Source: Cucumis sativus
Taxonomy: Eukaryota > Streptophyta > Magnoliopsida > Cucurbitales > Cucurbitaceae
Length of the DNA stretch: 64,000 nt
Reading direction: 5' to 3'
Assembly: GCF_000004075.3 (NCBI RefSeq)
Contig: NC_026655.2
Span: forward strand, 25,157,489-25,221,488
Shown here piece after piece: positions 1-14,454 of this stretch. The position numbers were made by a program, and so were the translations under genes. The first letter of the stretch is position 1. The number at the start of each line of letters is the position of its first letter. The notes under the pieces were generated by a model. It was not told where the DNA came from. It searched no databases and saw only the letters and a program-made list of their open reading frames with translations.

Positions 1-489
1 CTTTATTAATCAGAACCATCAGAGAACTTACACGTGTCTATACTTGGATGATTTTTCAATTTTGAAGACTATTCCTATTTCCACTGTGAGTATAGCCATG
101 CAAGCATGGCTTAGTGTCTCACAATTATTTCCATTTCTACTGTTACTGATAATAGAAAAAGTAGGGATGTGAGGGAGATTTCACAGAAATTGGGATCCAG
201 TGATTCTCCAAGGACATATGAGAGTATTGTTATGGAGTCTAGACATTTGTGAACTACTAGGACATAGTGTAAAAAGTTAATAATGTATAAACATGATATT
301 TTTAGTAGTGAGACACTAACTTTTCGAACAAATAAGGATGGAGTACATAACTGAGTTCCCCATCTCTTTTAGGCCAAACATGCATTGATTTTCAGCGTAA
401 TATTTATGTATTATCACATAGTTCATACATTTGTAAGTTGGATTTACTCTAAGCTTAACAAATTGACTTTTACATGTATGGATGTGCAG
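1..489 (+). other. Intron sequence of the PP2C gene (partial)
   Basis: No PP2C-like coding block is visible here, and the stretch ends in a normal acceptor (tgcag at 485-489). It is most simply the last intron of the phosphatase gene, cut by the window edge. Confidence 0.6.
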
Positions 490-803
490 GGGATCGATAT
501 CTACGGCCGTGGATAATTCCAATACCAGAAATTAGTTTCACAACGAGGAGTGATGAAGATGAATGTTTGGTTCTGGCAAGCGATGGACTTTGGGACGTAA
601 TGACGAATGAAGAGGTTGGACAGGTAGCTTGCCATCTTCTTCGGAGGCTTCGCAGGTCGTCGTCGACAACCGACGACACACCTCCAGCACAGATTGTCGC
701 TAATAATCTCACTGAAATAGCATATGGAAGAAACAGTTCTGATAACATTTCAGTTATCGTCATTGATCTGAAAGCAAGGAAAGCAAACACACCGAGGCAA
801 TGA
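490..803 (+). CDS. Protein phosphatase 2C, clade A-type, last exon (partial gene)
   Basis: Seen: this is the 3' terminal coding exon. The acceptor AG is at 488-489, one base of the first codon comes from the previous exon, and the stop is TGA at 801-803. The peptide opens with GDRYLRPWIIP, then has CLVLASDGLWDVMTNEE and ends in SSDNISVIVIDLK. The Asp of DGLWD and the Asp of SDN are metal-binding positions of the PP2C fold. Family knowledge: the GDRYLKPW-type opening after an intron and the DGLWDV block are typical of clade-A PP2Cs (ABI1, HAB1, PP2CA), Mg/Mn-dependent Ser/Thr phosphatases that repress SnRK2 kinases in abscisic-acid signalling. The segment between the two blocks is short and Arg/Ser-rich (RRLRRSSSTTDD). 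The catalytic N-terminal two thirds lie upstream of the window, so the clade is inferred from the C-terminus only. The gene converges on the ABCB gene. Confidence 0.88.
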
Positions 804-1338
804 CAGAACACTATGTCTGGAAGGCAAGGTTCTAATAGCTCCACCCTGTTCTCTTCCATAACTAATAGATAGCATAATACCATCGTTTCCTTCATTGTTC
901 TCACCACTCTCCATCAAAAAACATGTATAGAGCCCACTAACAAAAATGAAAAATCTGCTTTTGCTTGGTCTCACTCAGAGAATTTGCTCTCTCTCTCTCT
1001 AAAACCTTCCTATCAATTTGAATTGATTTTCTTTTCTTTTCTTTCATTAGTAGAGAAGTGTATCTTGGACACAAGTCCAAGAAGATCGTTAAGATAAAGA
1101 AAAATATGCTTGGAGTTGACAAGTAGTAGATCTTGACCGTATCCAACATTTATAAAATTCTAGTGTAATAATGCTCTCTATCTGCCCTTAGCCTCTAGAT
1201 TTTGTAATTTCATTCCCCTTGTCAAGCATAGATAGCAATTTGGACAAATACAATACATTTCCAGACTATACAACATCTCAGCTCTAGTTCGATGAGCACA
1301 AGTAGAAAATTTAAGCACAGCTAAAAAACTCTAGATTG
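804..1338. other. Convergent 3' intergenic region, PP2C / ABCB transporter
   Basis: This 535-base gap lies between the stop of the PP2C gene on the plus strand and the stop of the ABCB gene on the minus strand. It must hold both 3' UTRs and both polyadenylation regions. A CT microsatellite lies at 988-1001. No further coding potential is seen. Confidence 0.6.
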
Positions 1339-4300
1339 TTATGACTGAATTTGGAGGTTAGCAAGATTAAAGAAAGCACCCCTTTGATTTTTGAGTTGTG
1401 CATAAGAACCTTGCTCTACCACCTTTCCATCTGCCACAAAAGCAATGGAATCGAGCTTCTTGATGGTGTTTAGTCGGTGGGCTACGACCAAGGTCGTTCT
1501 TCCAACCATAATCCGATCCAATGCTTGTTGCACAACTTGCTCTGATTGAACATCCAGAGCACTGGTTGCCTCATCCAGCAACAAAATTGTTGGGTTTCGA
1601 ATTATGGCTCGAGCTATTGCTATTCTTTGTTTCTGTCCTCCTGAGAGTTGGACCCCTCTTTCTCCGCATTCCGTGCCGTATCCATCTTTCAAAGACCTAC
1701 AACCACCATCACACAATATAATAAATAGACTTTAATTTGTAACTCCTAATATGCTCTCTATAGTTTTCTTCATAAAATATGGCATGTTCATTTACCTCCC
1801 ATTCATACAGTTTCTAACATTTCAACAATTTTCAGTGTATCTATGTCTGTTTGTAAAAAGGTTTTTCACTAAGATGTTGGTTTATGAAACTATTGACAGC
1901 GAAACGATTCGATACTTTTCAATAATAACTATTTTCAGATGAATTCATATACTAGAATAATCAAGAGAATAGTGCTCTAATTGAAATATATTCCTTTTCT
2001 ACAATGATTAAGAGATCCATGAAGTTCAAAAGGTAGTTTAGATTCAAGTTATCATTTTTATTAAATCCTATCATTCAAGCTATTACTTATATTGGTTGAG
2101 ATTCAATTTACGAATTTTAGCATCAAAATCCATCCAAAAAGAAAAAAAGGGGTTGGATTGAGTCCAAGAAAATGAAAGGTGATAATGGTTGAGGAATAAA
2201 AACATAATTCAAACAAAAGAGATAGGAAATTCTAAACAATGAAATATGGTCCATAAGCTTGGTTGACAAATAAAAACACATTAGACAGTGCAATATGGTC
2301 CATTAAATTTCAATAACGTGTTTCTTTAGCTGTTCTGCTTGAAAAAGTAATTACTAGATTTGTATTCATTTAGTTTCTACTCTTGAAAATATTTGAAGTG
2401 TTTGATGAGTTCTTGAATTTTTAATTATGTATCAATAAGAAACTATTGGTTACCTAGAACGCCGACATAGCACAACTTTTTTGAACACTTTAATAATATA
2501 GTAAGAACTAATGTTTTTCGATGTAACGGTTAACTTATAAATTGAGAAATCATAAGTAATAATAAGTTTAGTGTTCAAATATAGAAACTAGATGAAAAAG
2601 CTTGAAACCTTAGACTCTTTAAATCCGTGTTTACTTTCCGTTTTTAAAAACAAAACAACATAAAACAAAGGAATGAAAGTTAATGTATGACCAAACGATT
2701 AACAAAAAGAAAAGAAGACTTACGAGATAAATTCATGGGCATTGGCGGCTCTGGCTGCATCGACAAGCTCATTCTCAGAAGCGTCGAGCTTCCCAAAGAG
2801 AATGTTGTCACGTATAGAGCCCGAAAAGATCACGGGATCTTGGCTAACAAGAGCCACATGCTTCCTGTACCATTGCAGATCCATTTCTCTGATATCCACA
2901 CCATCAACTTTCACTGTTCCCTTTACCACATCATAGAACCTCAGTATTAGTCCGATCACAGTCGATTTTCCGCAGCCACTCTTCCCAACTAGTCCGACGC
3001 TCCTCCCCGCCTTCACTTCCAAGCTGAACTGACGCAACACCATGTTATTTGGCCTACTTGGATACCAAAAATCTACTTTCTTCATCTCTATGTTCCCTGT
3101 TATCTTTTCCATCTTGCTTCCTCTCCCATCCTATACAAATTCAAACAATATTCAAACAAGTTTAGAGTTATGACAAGGTTGAAAATAAAGTTCTTACATT
3201 AACATAGGTGTTTGCTTACCTTAGATGGATCAGAAATAAGTGATTTTCGATCGAGAATCTCGAACACTGAGGCAACGGCTGCTGACCCTTTTGCTAAATC
3301 TGTTGTCATGCTACCGGCCTCAGCAATTACCTTGCCAGTGCTTACTAATATGAAGAAAGTTTTGAATACATCCCCTGCAGATATTTCACCTTTCTGCACG
3401 AGTGTTCCGCCAAACCAGAAATCCAATGCCCACGACATGAATGTTAGGCACTGAGCAGACCCCATACCAATCCCTGCAAACCATGATTTCTTTACAGCTT
3501 CATTTCTCGGTGCCTCTTGTGCTTTGTCGAAGATTTGAAGGACTTTTTCGATGCTGCTGAAGGATGTTACTATTCTATGGTTATACACTGCTTCTACAGC
3601 AATTTGTGTGCTTTGATTCTGTGCCTTGGTAAAATTTGTGGAAATGCTCGAGAGGAGGACTTTTCGTGTGTAGAAGCAAAGAATTGTGAGTGGTTGGACG
3701 GCTATCATGACGATGGCGAGCTTCCAAGCCACTACTAGACCAAGGATCATCGCTATGGTCACACCTGAAGTGGTTTGGACTAATAGAGAAACTCTGTCTG
3801 CTACAAGAGACTTGACCAAGGAAGCCTCGTTGCTCAATCTTGAGCACAATGCTCCACTAGAATTTTGTTCCTTATCAAACCAAGCTGTTTCAAATGTCAA
3901 GATCTTCTCGAGTGTCCTCAAGCGAATTCTTTTCGTTAAGTGCTCCCCCATATACGCGAAGTTGTAGTGTTGAACGAGGTTCAAAATGATGGAAACCAAC
4001 GATAACGAACAGAAAATCATAGAATATGTCCTAATTCGAGCTTGCATTTCATAATGGCTTTGAGCAAAGAAAGCTGATATCATACCTCCAACGGTTAGTG
4101 CATATATCGGTTGCACTGCGCCAAATGCTATAGCTGATAAGCTTCCAGTAAGAGCTTGCTTCCATTCCGGTGAGTTCAAAGATAGAAGACGAGTAAAAGA
4201 AGGTGGCTTGGGAGATGAAGTTTCCTGAGGGAGGATCTCCATAGGCAGTGGTGATTTTGCAAAGAAAGTCGGGCTCGATCTCGCACTGCTTCTTCCAACT

Positions 4301-7300
4301 GAAGAGGCACGTATTTCTATATTTTGTTCAACATCATCATAGCTTGAAAGTCGTTGCAATTTTGCTAGTTTTGCATAGTGGCCGTTTTTTCGGTTGATAA
4401 GATCATTGTGGGAACCAATTTCAACTATACCACCACCATTTACAACAGCTATTACATCTGCCTTTCTGATTGTTGAGAGCTTATGTGCAACTACCTGATC
4501 ATTCAATCAAAAAACATAACTCAAACTTGGTGAACTACTTCCATTCTTTTTAATGTTAAATCACAAGTTTGGTTATCAAACTTTAGGATTATATATAATA
4601 ATTCTCAATTCTTAAGTTTCTAGCATGTCCCTAAACTTCTAAAAATATATCTAACTACTACAAGTTCTTAGCAAGTCTTCTTTAGTTTAAATTTATAGTC
4701 TAGTAGACTTGGGTTACGTTAATATTTATACCACAAAAATGCCTAAACTTAACCTCAAAATCACCTCTTAATCGATGAATAGTAAGGTCAATAGTAAGGG
4801 CTAGAATGTCAAAGTTCACGTAACCCTGTCAGAAAATTTTTCTAGTACTATAAGAGTATCATATTCCATTTGTTCATACCATAAATCTATCTTCTTACAT
4901 ATTAGTAAAACCCACGTTGATATTAGTGAAATCTATCTTATTTTTAAAAGCATGTTGATGTGACAAACAATAAATAACAGATCCATACTTTCATTATAGT
5001 GTAGGGAAATTTCTTCTATTACGCATAACATTGAAAGTTAACCGATGGATTATCAAGACAAGTTGAACGACCAAACTAGTAAGCTAACATTTTTATTTAA
5101 TGAATGCAATTTAGTAATAGAAAAACATAGCAAAAAGGAAATGAAAGTTTTGAGTTAGCCTCACCAGGGTGGTTCTTCCTAGAGAAGCTTGATCAAGTGC
5201 ATTTTGAACAAGTGCTTCTGATTCAGAGTCAAGAGCACTAGTAGCTTCATCAAGTAGTAGAATTGCAGGATTCTTAACAATTGCCCTAGCTATGGCGATC
5301 CTCTGCTTTTGCCCTCCAGATAATAGTGCCCCTCTTTCCCCAACCTATTTCACAACATAAATCATCCATTTCATTCACCAATTCTCCGCAAAACAACATG
5401 AATGGAATAAGTTATAGCATAAGAATGATCTCACAAGTGCCTTTGATTAATGATCCATCTAACATTCTACTTATGTCAAGAATGGTCACATCTATCATAA
5501 TCTTAACGTGGTGGCCATCCTCATCTCTGATGCAACCTTCATTTTTCTCATTGTTTTTTGTGATTTCTCTATAAATAGTAGGTGAGAAAAATGAAGATTG
5601 TGATAGAAATGATTATCGCGTTAAAGTTATAATAGATGACCATCAACGTTATGAACATTAGTGAAGTGAATTATTAATCATAAAGAGTCATCCGCACATT
5701 ATATTATTTTTTCTTTTAAGAAACCACATAACAATTGAGTTTTTTTTACGTATGACCTTACAAACGTCTTTATGATTGATGACTACGTATGAAATCCAAC
5801 ATTTTGCTCATGTCAAAGTACACTGCATGATCATATCTATCATAATTCTAAAGGTTATGTCATTTCTATTGTGATATTTATTATTCTAAAAAAAAAGAAA
5901 GAACTCCATAATAACAAACCTTGGTCTCATAGCCTTCAGGAAGCTGAGTAATGAAATTATGAGCATTAGCAGCCATAGCAGCAACCATAATCTCCTCCAT
6001 AGAAGCATCAAGCTTCCCAAACAAAATATTCTCCTTAATGGAAGTTCCAAACAAAGCATGGTCTTGACTAACAAGACCCATTTTGGATCTAATCCATTTA
6101 AGCTGCAAAGCTTTGATATCAACTCCATCAACCTTCAAAACTCCATCAATGGGGTCGTAGAATCGCTGCAAAAGTGAAATGACGGTGGACTTGCCGCTGC
6201 CACTAGGCCCAACGAGAGCTAGTGTTTTGCCGGGATCGAGTTTGAGATTGAAATCCTTGAGGACAAATGAATCAGGGCGGGATGGATATGCAAATGTGAT
6301 GTGATCAAATTCAATATGGGGTTGGAGATTGTTGAGAATTAGACCCTTTGAGTCTTCACCATCGATCAATGGACTTCGATCAATGGTTTTGAATATTCGT
6401 GATGCTGCAATTTTGGCCTCAGTTAAATGCTTCAAATCTGGAAGTGCCACTCCTAGAGACCTACATTACAATTCAATACAACCTTATGTAACGTTCATTC
6501 ATGCATTAAGAATAACAACAGTTAGTACGTAGTTGACTCAACTTTTCTTTTAAGAATAACAACAAAGAGGTAGGAAACTTTGCTCTCGACCCATTTTGAG
6601 AGTTAGAGTTGAGATCATAAATCTCCATTCAAGTTTCAAAGAGTAACAATATACATAAATTTCTCAAAATTATATAAGATTGCTTTCAAACATAATCAGA
6701 GAGATTAGTATAGTCTATCACTATTTATTGTTAGATTCTAAAATTTCTCTCCTTTGTAATTTACGGTAATTTCTCGCTCTTTGCTTTAAATGAAAAAACA
6801 ACTAAAATCTGGTGAAAGTGCACAAGAAAAAGAAGAAAAGTTTAGGACTGAAAAAGATGAGAAGGGAACATTATTTTTCTTTAAATAAAATAAGAAAAAG
6901 AGAGAGGAAAAAAAAGGAAAAGGAAAAGTGATTTTTTGAAAGTGATACGATAATCTAATGTTAGTTTTGTTTAAAGTTGTCACATCCATTACCCTTTTTC
7001 TAACTTCAACATTAGTACATTCAATTACCAAACATCACTATATATGTTGTTAGAAACTTTATACATATTTTTAAAAATTCTCCAATTTTCAATTTTTTCT
7101 TTACCAATTTTTGTTTATGCTTCCACTATTAAACTTAAACTTAGATCTAAATTTATAACATATACATCAATAATTATTTTTTAAAAAGAAAAGTTTTTCG
7201 GTGTGATAACTTGATTAGATATATGTATGAGTTGCACAAAGATAAATAAAGCTGCCAACATGAGTTTAGCTCAATTGACACCTATATATATATACCACTT

Positions 7301-9523
7301 AAGATCATATAAATCTTTGTTTTAGTTTCACGACCATTTGATTTTCAATTTTTAGATTTTGAATTCTAAAATCTTTTAACTTTATCATCTAGTTTTACCA
7401 ACATTTTCAAAATACAAACTGAATTTTAAAAAACCAAATAAAGCCTAAATCTACACCAAATCAAAACCTAAAACCTAAATTGTGTTGTTTAACCTAAAAT
7501 TTGATGGACGAACTTTCAAAAACTGGTAAGAAAGAGAGTGATAAAGCAAAGTTAAAAGATGTAAACTCGTTAGAAAGGGAGAGTAGACATACAAGCCAGC
7601 CAAAATGAAGGAGATACCAGCTGCATAGATTCTGCCACCACTTTCTCCTTTATACATAACCAATCTGCTACCGTACCAAGCAATCAAACCCCATATTGCA
7701 AAAGCAAGTCCTGAGCTTCCCACTGCCAATCCTTTTGCTATTCCTTGCTTTATTCCAACTCTTGTTGTTCTCTCCAGAATCCTTTTGTAATTCTCTATTA
7801 CTCTCTTCTCTGCTGTGAAAGCATATATTGTCTTTATTGAGCTTAGTGCTTGTTCTACTATGCCATTTGCTTTCCCATACTCTTTACGTCTCTTGTTTGT
7901 TACATGGACTAAGTATTTCCCATATGTTACTCCTGGGATTACTAGCAGTAACATGGTTGGAAATGCTACTAAGGCTAATCTCCATGAAAAGTATGCCGAA
8001 AATCCAAGCCCCGATAAGAAGACGGATGAGTTCATTATAAATAATGGGACCTAAAACAATGTGATAACAACGTTCTAATATTAAATCATTATCATAAAGT
8101 TCAGTATATGTTTGGAATGAATTTCTTTTAATATAAACATCATCGGCGTGTGAAAAATATATGATAAAGTTATCGAAAAGTAGCTAAAGTTATTTAGTGT
8201 ATAATAGCTTAAGAGCTATGCTTTTGTATTGGTAATTTTGGATTGACTTTCTAAATATGTTAAGAAATCGACAATTAAAGATAGATAGAAAATATGAAAT
8301 ACTAGATAATCGACACATAGATGTATTGCAGTTATTTGTTAGCTACGTCCATAGGTAGAGAGAGAGTTAGCAACAATTTTATTAGAGAGAAAATTTCATA
8401 TGATGGAGTTAGAGGCGTCGATAGGGTTAAATAATTTAATACAGTACACTCCTCTGCACCCTAGAGTCAAAATGTGAGAAAAAAAATCAATTCATGTTAT
8501 CAAGGTGTATAAATAAATTATATCTATTGTCAATATAAATCGACAGGAGTTGCACAATCTAAGATGTAAGATCGATCTCTTCGCAATCTTTCCAATGTGA
8601 ATCGTCCTCAACACACTCTTTTAGATGAAGATTTGATATACATTTTTAAGGATTATGGTCTCTGATATACATCCATAGTTCAAGTAACAATGAGAGAGAT
8701 GAGAAATGACCAATTGAAGAAAAATCAAAGTCTCGGTACCTTTTCACTAAGAACTTCTTGTAAGAGAGAAGTGTCTTTGGAAATACTATTAACCACATCT
8801 GCAGTTGTTGCTTCTTGTGAATCAAAAAACCCTACTTCTTGTCTCAAAACTGCTTCCAAATATTTGTGTCTAATCTTCAATACCTGTCTCTCACTAGTTT
8901 TACTCCAACAGTACCCTTCTGTAAAATCAATCATTATTATTATTGTCTTTTTAGAATGTAGATTCTTCAAATTCAAATCTAAGAGTGTGATCGACACCAA
9001 AGATTTAAATGGTTTAATTACTAACAGTATATTAGTGAGAGGGAACCTCATGTTTTGGGTCATTCGAAAAGTTAAATGAGTGAAAAGAAGAGTTTTGAAA
9101 GTATATAGTTACCCATGAAAGCGAGCACCATTACAACTAATCCCAAGTAAACAAAGTACAAGCTGCACTGTTAGAGATCAAAAGAGAAGAAACAACAAAA
9201 CAGAAGTATAAGAATTAGGAAAAAGGTTAAGTAATTATGATTATGATTCAAAAGGGTGTATATATATATATATATATTACCTTGTTGACATTATCCATGA
9301 AATTTTGTTGAATATGACCATTCCCCAAACTATTCATAAGACTGCTAGCAAAAACCAGTAAACAATTTGTGGACATTCCATCTCCAATTGCTCCAATTGT
9401 ACCCAAAAACATTAGCAAAATATCAACCCAATCAGCATATCTAAAAATCACTCCAAATGATGATGATGATGATGAAGAAGAAGAACCCATAGTCATCTCT
9501 TCCTTTTCATTTCTTGAACCCAT
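1339..9523 (-). CDS. ABC transporter B family member, ABCB15-like, complete
   Basis: Full-size ATP-driven membrane exporter (TMD1-NBD1-TMD2-NBD2) of 1231 aa, close to the usual ~1240. Exons on the minus strand: 9523-9281, 9167-9113, 8918-8740, 8050-7593, 6460-5920, 5344-5165, 4494-3220, 3130-2724, 1696-1339. Every junction is GT-AG and the phase closes. NBD1 has Walker [10 protein letters not shown] (~396-404), LSGGQ (~500-504), [12 protein letters not shown] and the H-loop [11 protein letters not shown]2 has GKSGCGKST (~1026-1034), [20 protein letters not shown] and VVAHRLNT. Both ATP sites therefore look catalytically complete. The NBD1 Q-loop reads VSQDHALF instead of the common VSQEPALF. 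The N-terminus carries a nine-serine run. Start: ATG at 9523; upstream in frame there is no ATG. Known: the closest relatives I recognise are the plant ABCB15-22 group, plasma-membrane exporters, some linked to auxin transport. The substrate is not readable from sequence. Confidence 0.95.
9256..9279. repeat. (TA)n microsatellite at the ABCB exon 1 splice donor
   Basis: A run of TA dinucleotides starts directly after the donor of ABCB exon 1; the minus strand reads CAAG then GTAATATATATA. Only the first bases of the intron separate the repeat from the exon. Confidence 0.8.
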
Positions 9524-9607
9524 TTTTTTTCTCTGCAAATTCCACCTTCTAATTCAATGGTGGAGATCAATGAAACACATAATAATACATTATATATGTG
9601 TTTGTGT

Positions 9608-9617
9608 GTATATATAG
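9608..9617 (-). promoter_or_regulatory. Candidate TATA box of the ABCB gene
   Basis: CTATATATAC on the minus strand lies about 85 bases upstream of the start codon at 9523, a plausible TATA-box distance with a short 5' UTR. The surrounding DNA is rich in TA, so chance is a real alternative. Confidence 0.35.
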
Positions 9618-12600
9618 ATTGAATTTTCTATACTTGTAAATGAGCATGAGCTTTATGTGGGGTTTTGTTTTTTTCTTTCAAAGTTTATGCCTTTTTTTCA
9701 ATAATAATATTTTAATGGATGATTTTTGGTGGGGTTTGTTTAATTAGTTAATAATCAATACAACTTTTTAGTACACATTTCTTGGATTAAACAAATTAAG
9801 ATGAGTAGTAGTGGCCAATTGTCCAATAATAATACTGACCACTTTTTGTTCTCTTTCTAACTTTATACCTAGCTTTCGATTTCATTTTCATGCAATGTCG
9901 AAATCTGTTCTTCTTGATCGGATCACAATTTCTTTTTTGAACTTTATCGACTTTGAAAAAAATAGTAGCACCTTCATTTATCTTATAAGAAGATAGAACG
10001 AGGTCCCTTCATACGTATTATTTTTCTTTATTTTTTTCCTGCAATATATAATAACGGCTTGATAATTCCAAAGAAAACCGCTTTCAAGATGATATATAAA
10101 AAGTTTAAATGACACTCTATGATTCATTTAGCTCAAATTAAAACATGTTGGTAACATTTGCTAGTGGTTGGGTGCATACCCAACAAATTTTAGATTTCAA
10201 TATAATGATTGATTTTGTGGACATGAATCTAATTCCTTTTCACAATCTAATTCTCCATTTCATAAACATTGTAAATTTCTTGCCTTCATTTTTCTATTTT
10301 CTAATTAAGAAAAAAAAGAAAAAATTTACAGAGAAAGATTAAACTAGAGAGTTAAATTAAGAGCTTAGTAGAAAGAAATTAAATGTATCATTTAGAAAAC
10401 TAAAAATGAAAACATTTTTGGGTTTTTAAAAAACAATATGCTTATTTTCTCTACTAATTTGTTTTAAATTTTTACCTTCCTTTAAAACTCACACTATTCT
10501 AAGCTAAATTTTAAAAACCAAACTAAGATTTTTCTTTTCAAATTTGGCACCATTTTTTAGAAACGTTTTTAAAGAGTAGGTGATAAAAGCAAACAACTAA
10601 GCTTAATTTTACATCTAAAGAAAATCTAAAGCTTAATTTTCTAAAAGCAAAATATAAATACAAAACAATTATCAAATTGGATCCAACGTGTTATAACAAA
10701 AAAAACAAAAAAAAGGTCAAACTTTATATAATTAAAAATATCTTTTGCAAAAGAAAAAATAATATAGTTGAAAAGAAAACTATATGATGAAATGAAAATT
10801 ACAAAAAGATCACATTAATTCGTACCGAATCAATCTCTCTGCAAGATCACAATGGACAGAGAATTAAAGTTTGCACAATTCAATAATTTTTAGGTTAAAT
10901 ATTGAATTTAAACAATATGATTTTTGAGTAAAATCAGTGGTAAGGAATAGAATAAATTGATTAGAGAACATATAAAAGGAAAAGAATAAGAACAAAATTA
11001 AGAATAATTCGTTCACAAAGCAATCCATGTCTCTATATGTCTAAACGTCATTGATTTAAAATTTAAATAATTACATTATTGATTAAGTCTCGATCGATCG
11101 ATCTCTTTTTGTCTGGTGCTTGCGTGGTCCTTTCCTCTTTCTTTAGAGTCTAGAGTTAGAGTTAAATTTTAAAGTTTGGTATAACTTTTGATTGAGTAAT
11201 TTTTTAAAATTAAAAGTAAAGTATTTTTTAAATAAATGTTGATTACATAATGGTATTATAAAATACTTTTGATTTCTTTAATATAGCCATTTGTTTTTCC
11301 TTTAATGTAATGGAAAATGATTATATATATATATATTTGTCCCAATCAAATCAACTCTTTGTCCCATGATGGTAATAATAATAATAATGTCTTCTTTTGT
11401 GGGACTTGGGAAAATATTGATCCAACCCTACTTTATTATTCAAAAGTAAAAATTATGGTTGTAACTTTTTTTAAAAAAAAGTCCTAAAAACAAAATTTGT
11501 GTCCATGATCTAGAAATTTGAGATTGTTCTCATATGAAATTTGTTAGAAGTGTGATATATAAATTCTTCAATTCTAAAAGTAAACGGTATCGTTGTTATG
11601 TCTTTTAAAATTCTTTTAATTGTGCACGTGTATTATAACTAGCTCATCGTTAATGACCTGTGTAAATAATTGTGTTAAATTTCTTCTACATGCTTTAAGT
11701 TTTTCATTATATAACCACTTAATATGTATGAGTTGGATTAGATCAACGACATAAGTGTTTTTTAATTTTCTACTTAGAGATATTTAAGTATGAGAATTTG
11801 AATCTGTGCTAGAGAAAATTTATTTGTTTTAATTCTTAACTAAAAAAAGAGTTATATACAATAATAGTTTTGTTCATGAATAATTTAGTGGGTGGAAAGG
11901 GCAATTTGTTGTTGTTGTTGTAGTAGGGTTAGGCTTTATTAGGGCAACTTTGGATGGTTACACAACTTTTTAAGTAGTGGGTTTATTATTATATATTACT
12001 CACATTTTTTGATTTATTATATTACCCTTTCCCCATACACACAATTAATCATCAAATCTCCAAATTACACACTAATATTAATTCTTTTCTCACTTCATCT
12101 CATTACTTAATTTTGAATATTGGGTTCTAACCTAATCCTCTCATTATCTTTCTTCTTTTTCTTTCAAAACTCTTTGCAAATGTATTTAATTAATTAATAC
12201 ACAAACCCCTTAATTAATGGTCTTCGTCTTTCTAGAATCCTTTATATTTAATATATGTGTGTGTATATAATACAACTCACTTTGTTTTATAATAATAATA
12301 TACACTACATATACAATTATAAATAAAAGTGTGTTGAAAATTTGAAAATAAAGTCACTTTTTGATGTATTAATTTAATTTAAGTTCATTTATTTATTTTG
12401 GTAAAAAAAAAATGGAAGAGATTATATTATTCCCTAACATAATTATCCCATTATTAAAATGTCCCTTTAGCTCGTGTGATCTTATAAGTTTTTATTCTAA
12501 TTCATTGTATTTTGATACTAAACATTACACATTTATCATGTGTCTTAACTCTATATGGAATATATGGAGAATCTTATACCCTAATTATAATGTTCCCATG

Positions 12601-14454
12601 GTTTCCACTAAGATTTGCACCACATTTAATTAATGGTTATATTAATTATATTTATATATATATCCTTTAAACTATGAACTAATAGGGTTTTAGTTAGTTT
12701 TGAAAAGTTTCATTTTTAACAACGACCTTTGAGATGACATTTGGAACGTCAAGGTTAGTTCTTATAATTAGTTTGTATTTGGTGTGCATAAATTTATACT
12801 AATGTAAGTACGAGATAGTAAACATAGTAACACATAGTGGTTTTAATAATCCATTAACATGGTGGGTTATGATAGTTGAAAACAACACTAGTTATTATAA
12901 TTATAATTGAAGACCCAAATTAAACACCGAATGAGTAGTTCACTTCTTCCACTTAATCGGAGTTAGATGTCTAAACAATCTCTTTGTCGTTAAGTTTGTA
13001 GACATAAAACCTTTATATATTAACACCTTGATGGAAAAATCAATATATATATAGAGAGAGATTTTCTTGTACATCTTTTCAATCCCACAACTCCAATTTT
13101 TTGTTCTTTCATTTGTTGTGATTTCTTTTGCAGATTGTAACCTTCAAATTCATTTTTCTTATATATATGTTTAGATTTCTTCAAATTAGTATTGATTAAA
13201 TTCTTCATAAATTAAACAACCAAAAACAGATTTTATTAAAAAGAAATATGAATGCAAAAGTTGAGATCAAAGTGAGGAAGATTTGACTGGTAATGGTTTA
13301 TTGATGTGTGTGTTTTTGTTCTTTCTTTTAATTGTTATGCTTTTGAGGCAGAGATCCATTTCCCACTCAATTTGGCTTTTAATTTTTCTTTCTTTCTTTA
13401 TTCTTAAATTGTCACAAATTTAATATCCCTTTAGGATTTTCTATCACTTTTCCTTAATGCTCTATTGCTTCTTCTTTTCTTTTACCCCTCATATGGTTAA
13501 TCTTATATCCATTTTAATCTAATTATTATTACTTCATTCATTCAATTATATCTTTATTCATATATTTTTTTTATTATTTAAATATAACTAAACTCGATTA
13601 ATAAGTAAATATTTCAATCAAACTTTATATGATTGTATTATTTGTTACGTTCATGGCAAAATCCAAACAAGCTAAAAGTAGGGATAAGGACTTACTTTGA
13701 ATATTGTCTATGAACTATTATTTATAGTGGTCAGGTGGAATTAAGAACGCAAATCCAATGGAAGGATTAGGGTATATGCAAATTTAGGTAGTTTAAAGGA
13801 GCTTGGATTATAGCCGATGAGAAGCAAACCTTCAAGGATGGAAGATGGCCCAACTTGTCTGGTCCTCGACCTCGACTTTTTCTAATTCTTTTCTTCCCTC
13901 AACAATATTGAGTTATATTTCTTACCACCTTTATACATGTTTAATTTAACATCTTATAAGAACTATTAATAATAAATCCATAAAGTCATATTGTTTTGAA
14001 ACACTTTTAAAAACAAAAATTGAAATAATAAAGAATTTAGGTTTGAAACATATATATAAAGTTATAAGATATTATTATTGAAAATTTCCCCACTTAGTAA
14101 TTTATATTGCATCATCATTAATTAAAGTAATAAAAAGGATATTTTTTTGGGTAAAAAATGTTATCACAACAAATAGAAAATAGAGTAGAAGACCGAATCC
14201 TCGAAGTGGGTCTCTAATTAACTACTTTTGTTATATATTATACTTATTAAATTTTCCAATTATGGAAATTCTAAGTGTGATCCAATCCCATCAACTTTCC
14301 AACAAATCTTTTTATTTCTTTATTTTCGAGAAAAAGATATTATCAAACTTTATTGGTTCCCTTAAAAATGTTTTTAAAACTTTTTTAAAAAGTTTAAAAT
14401 TAAAAAAAAAAAAAATCTACCATTGGTTTTCTTTATAAAACGGTTATAATTTTG

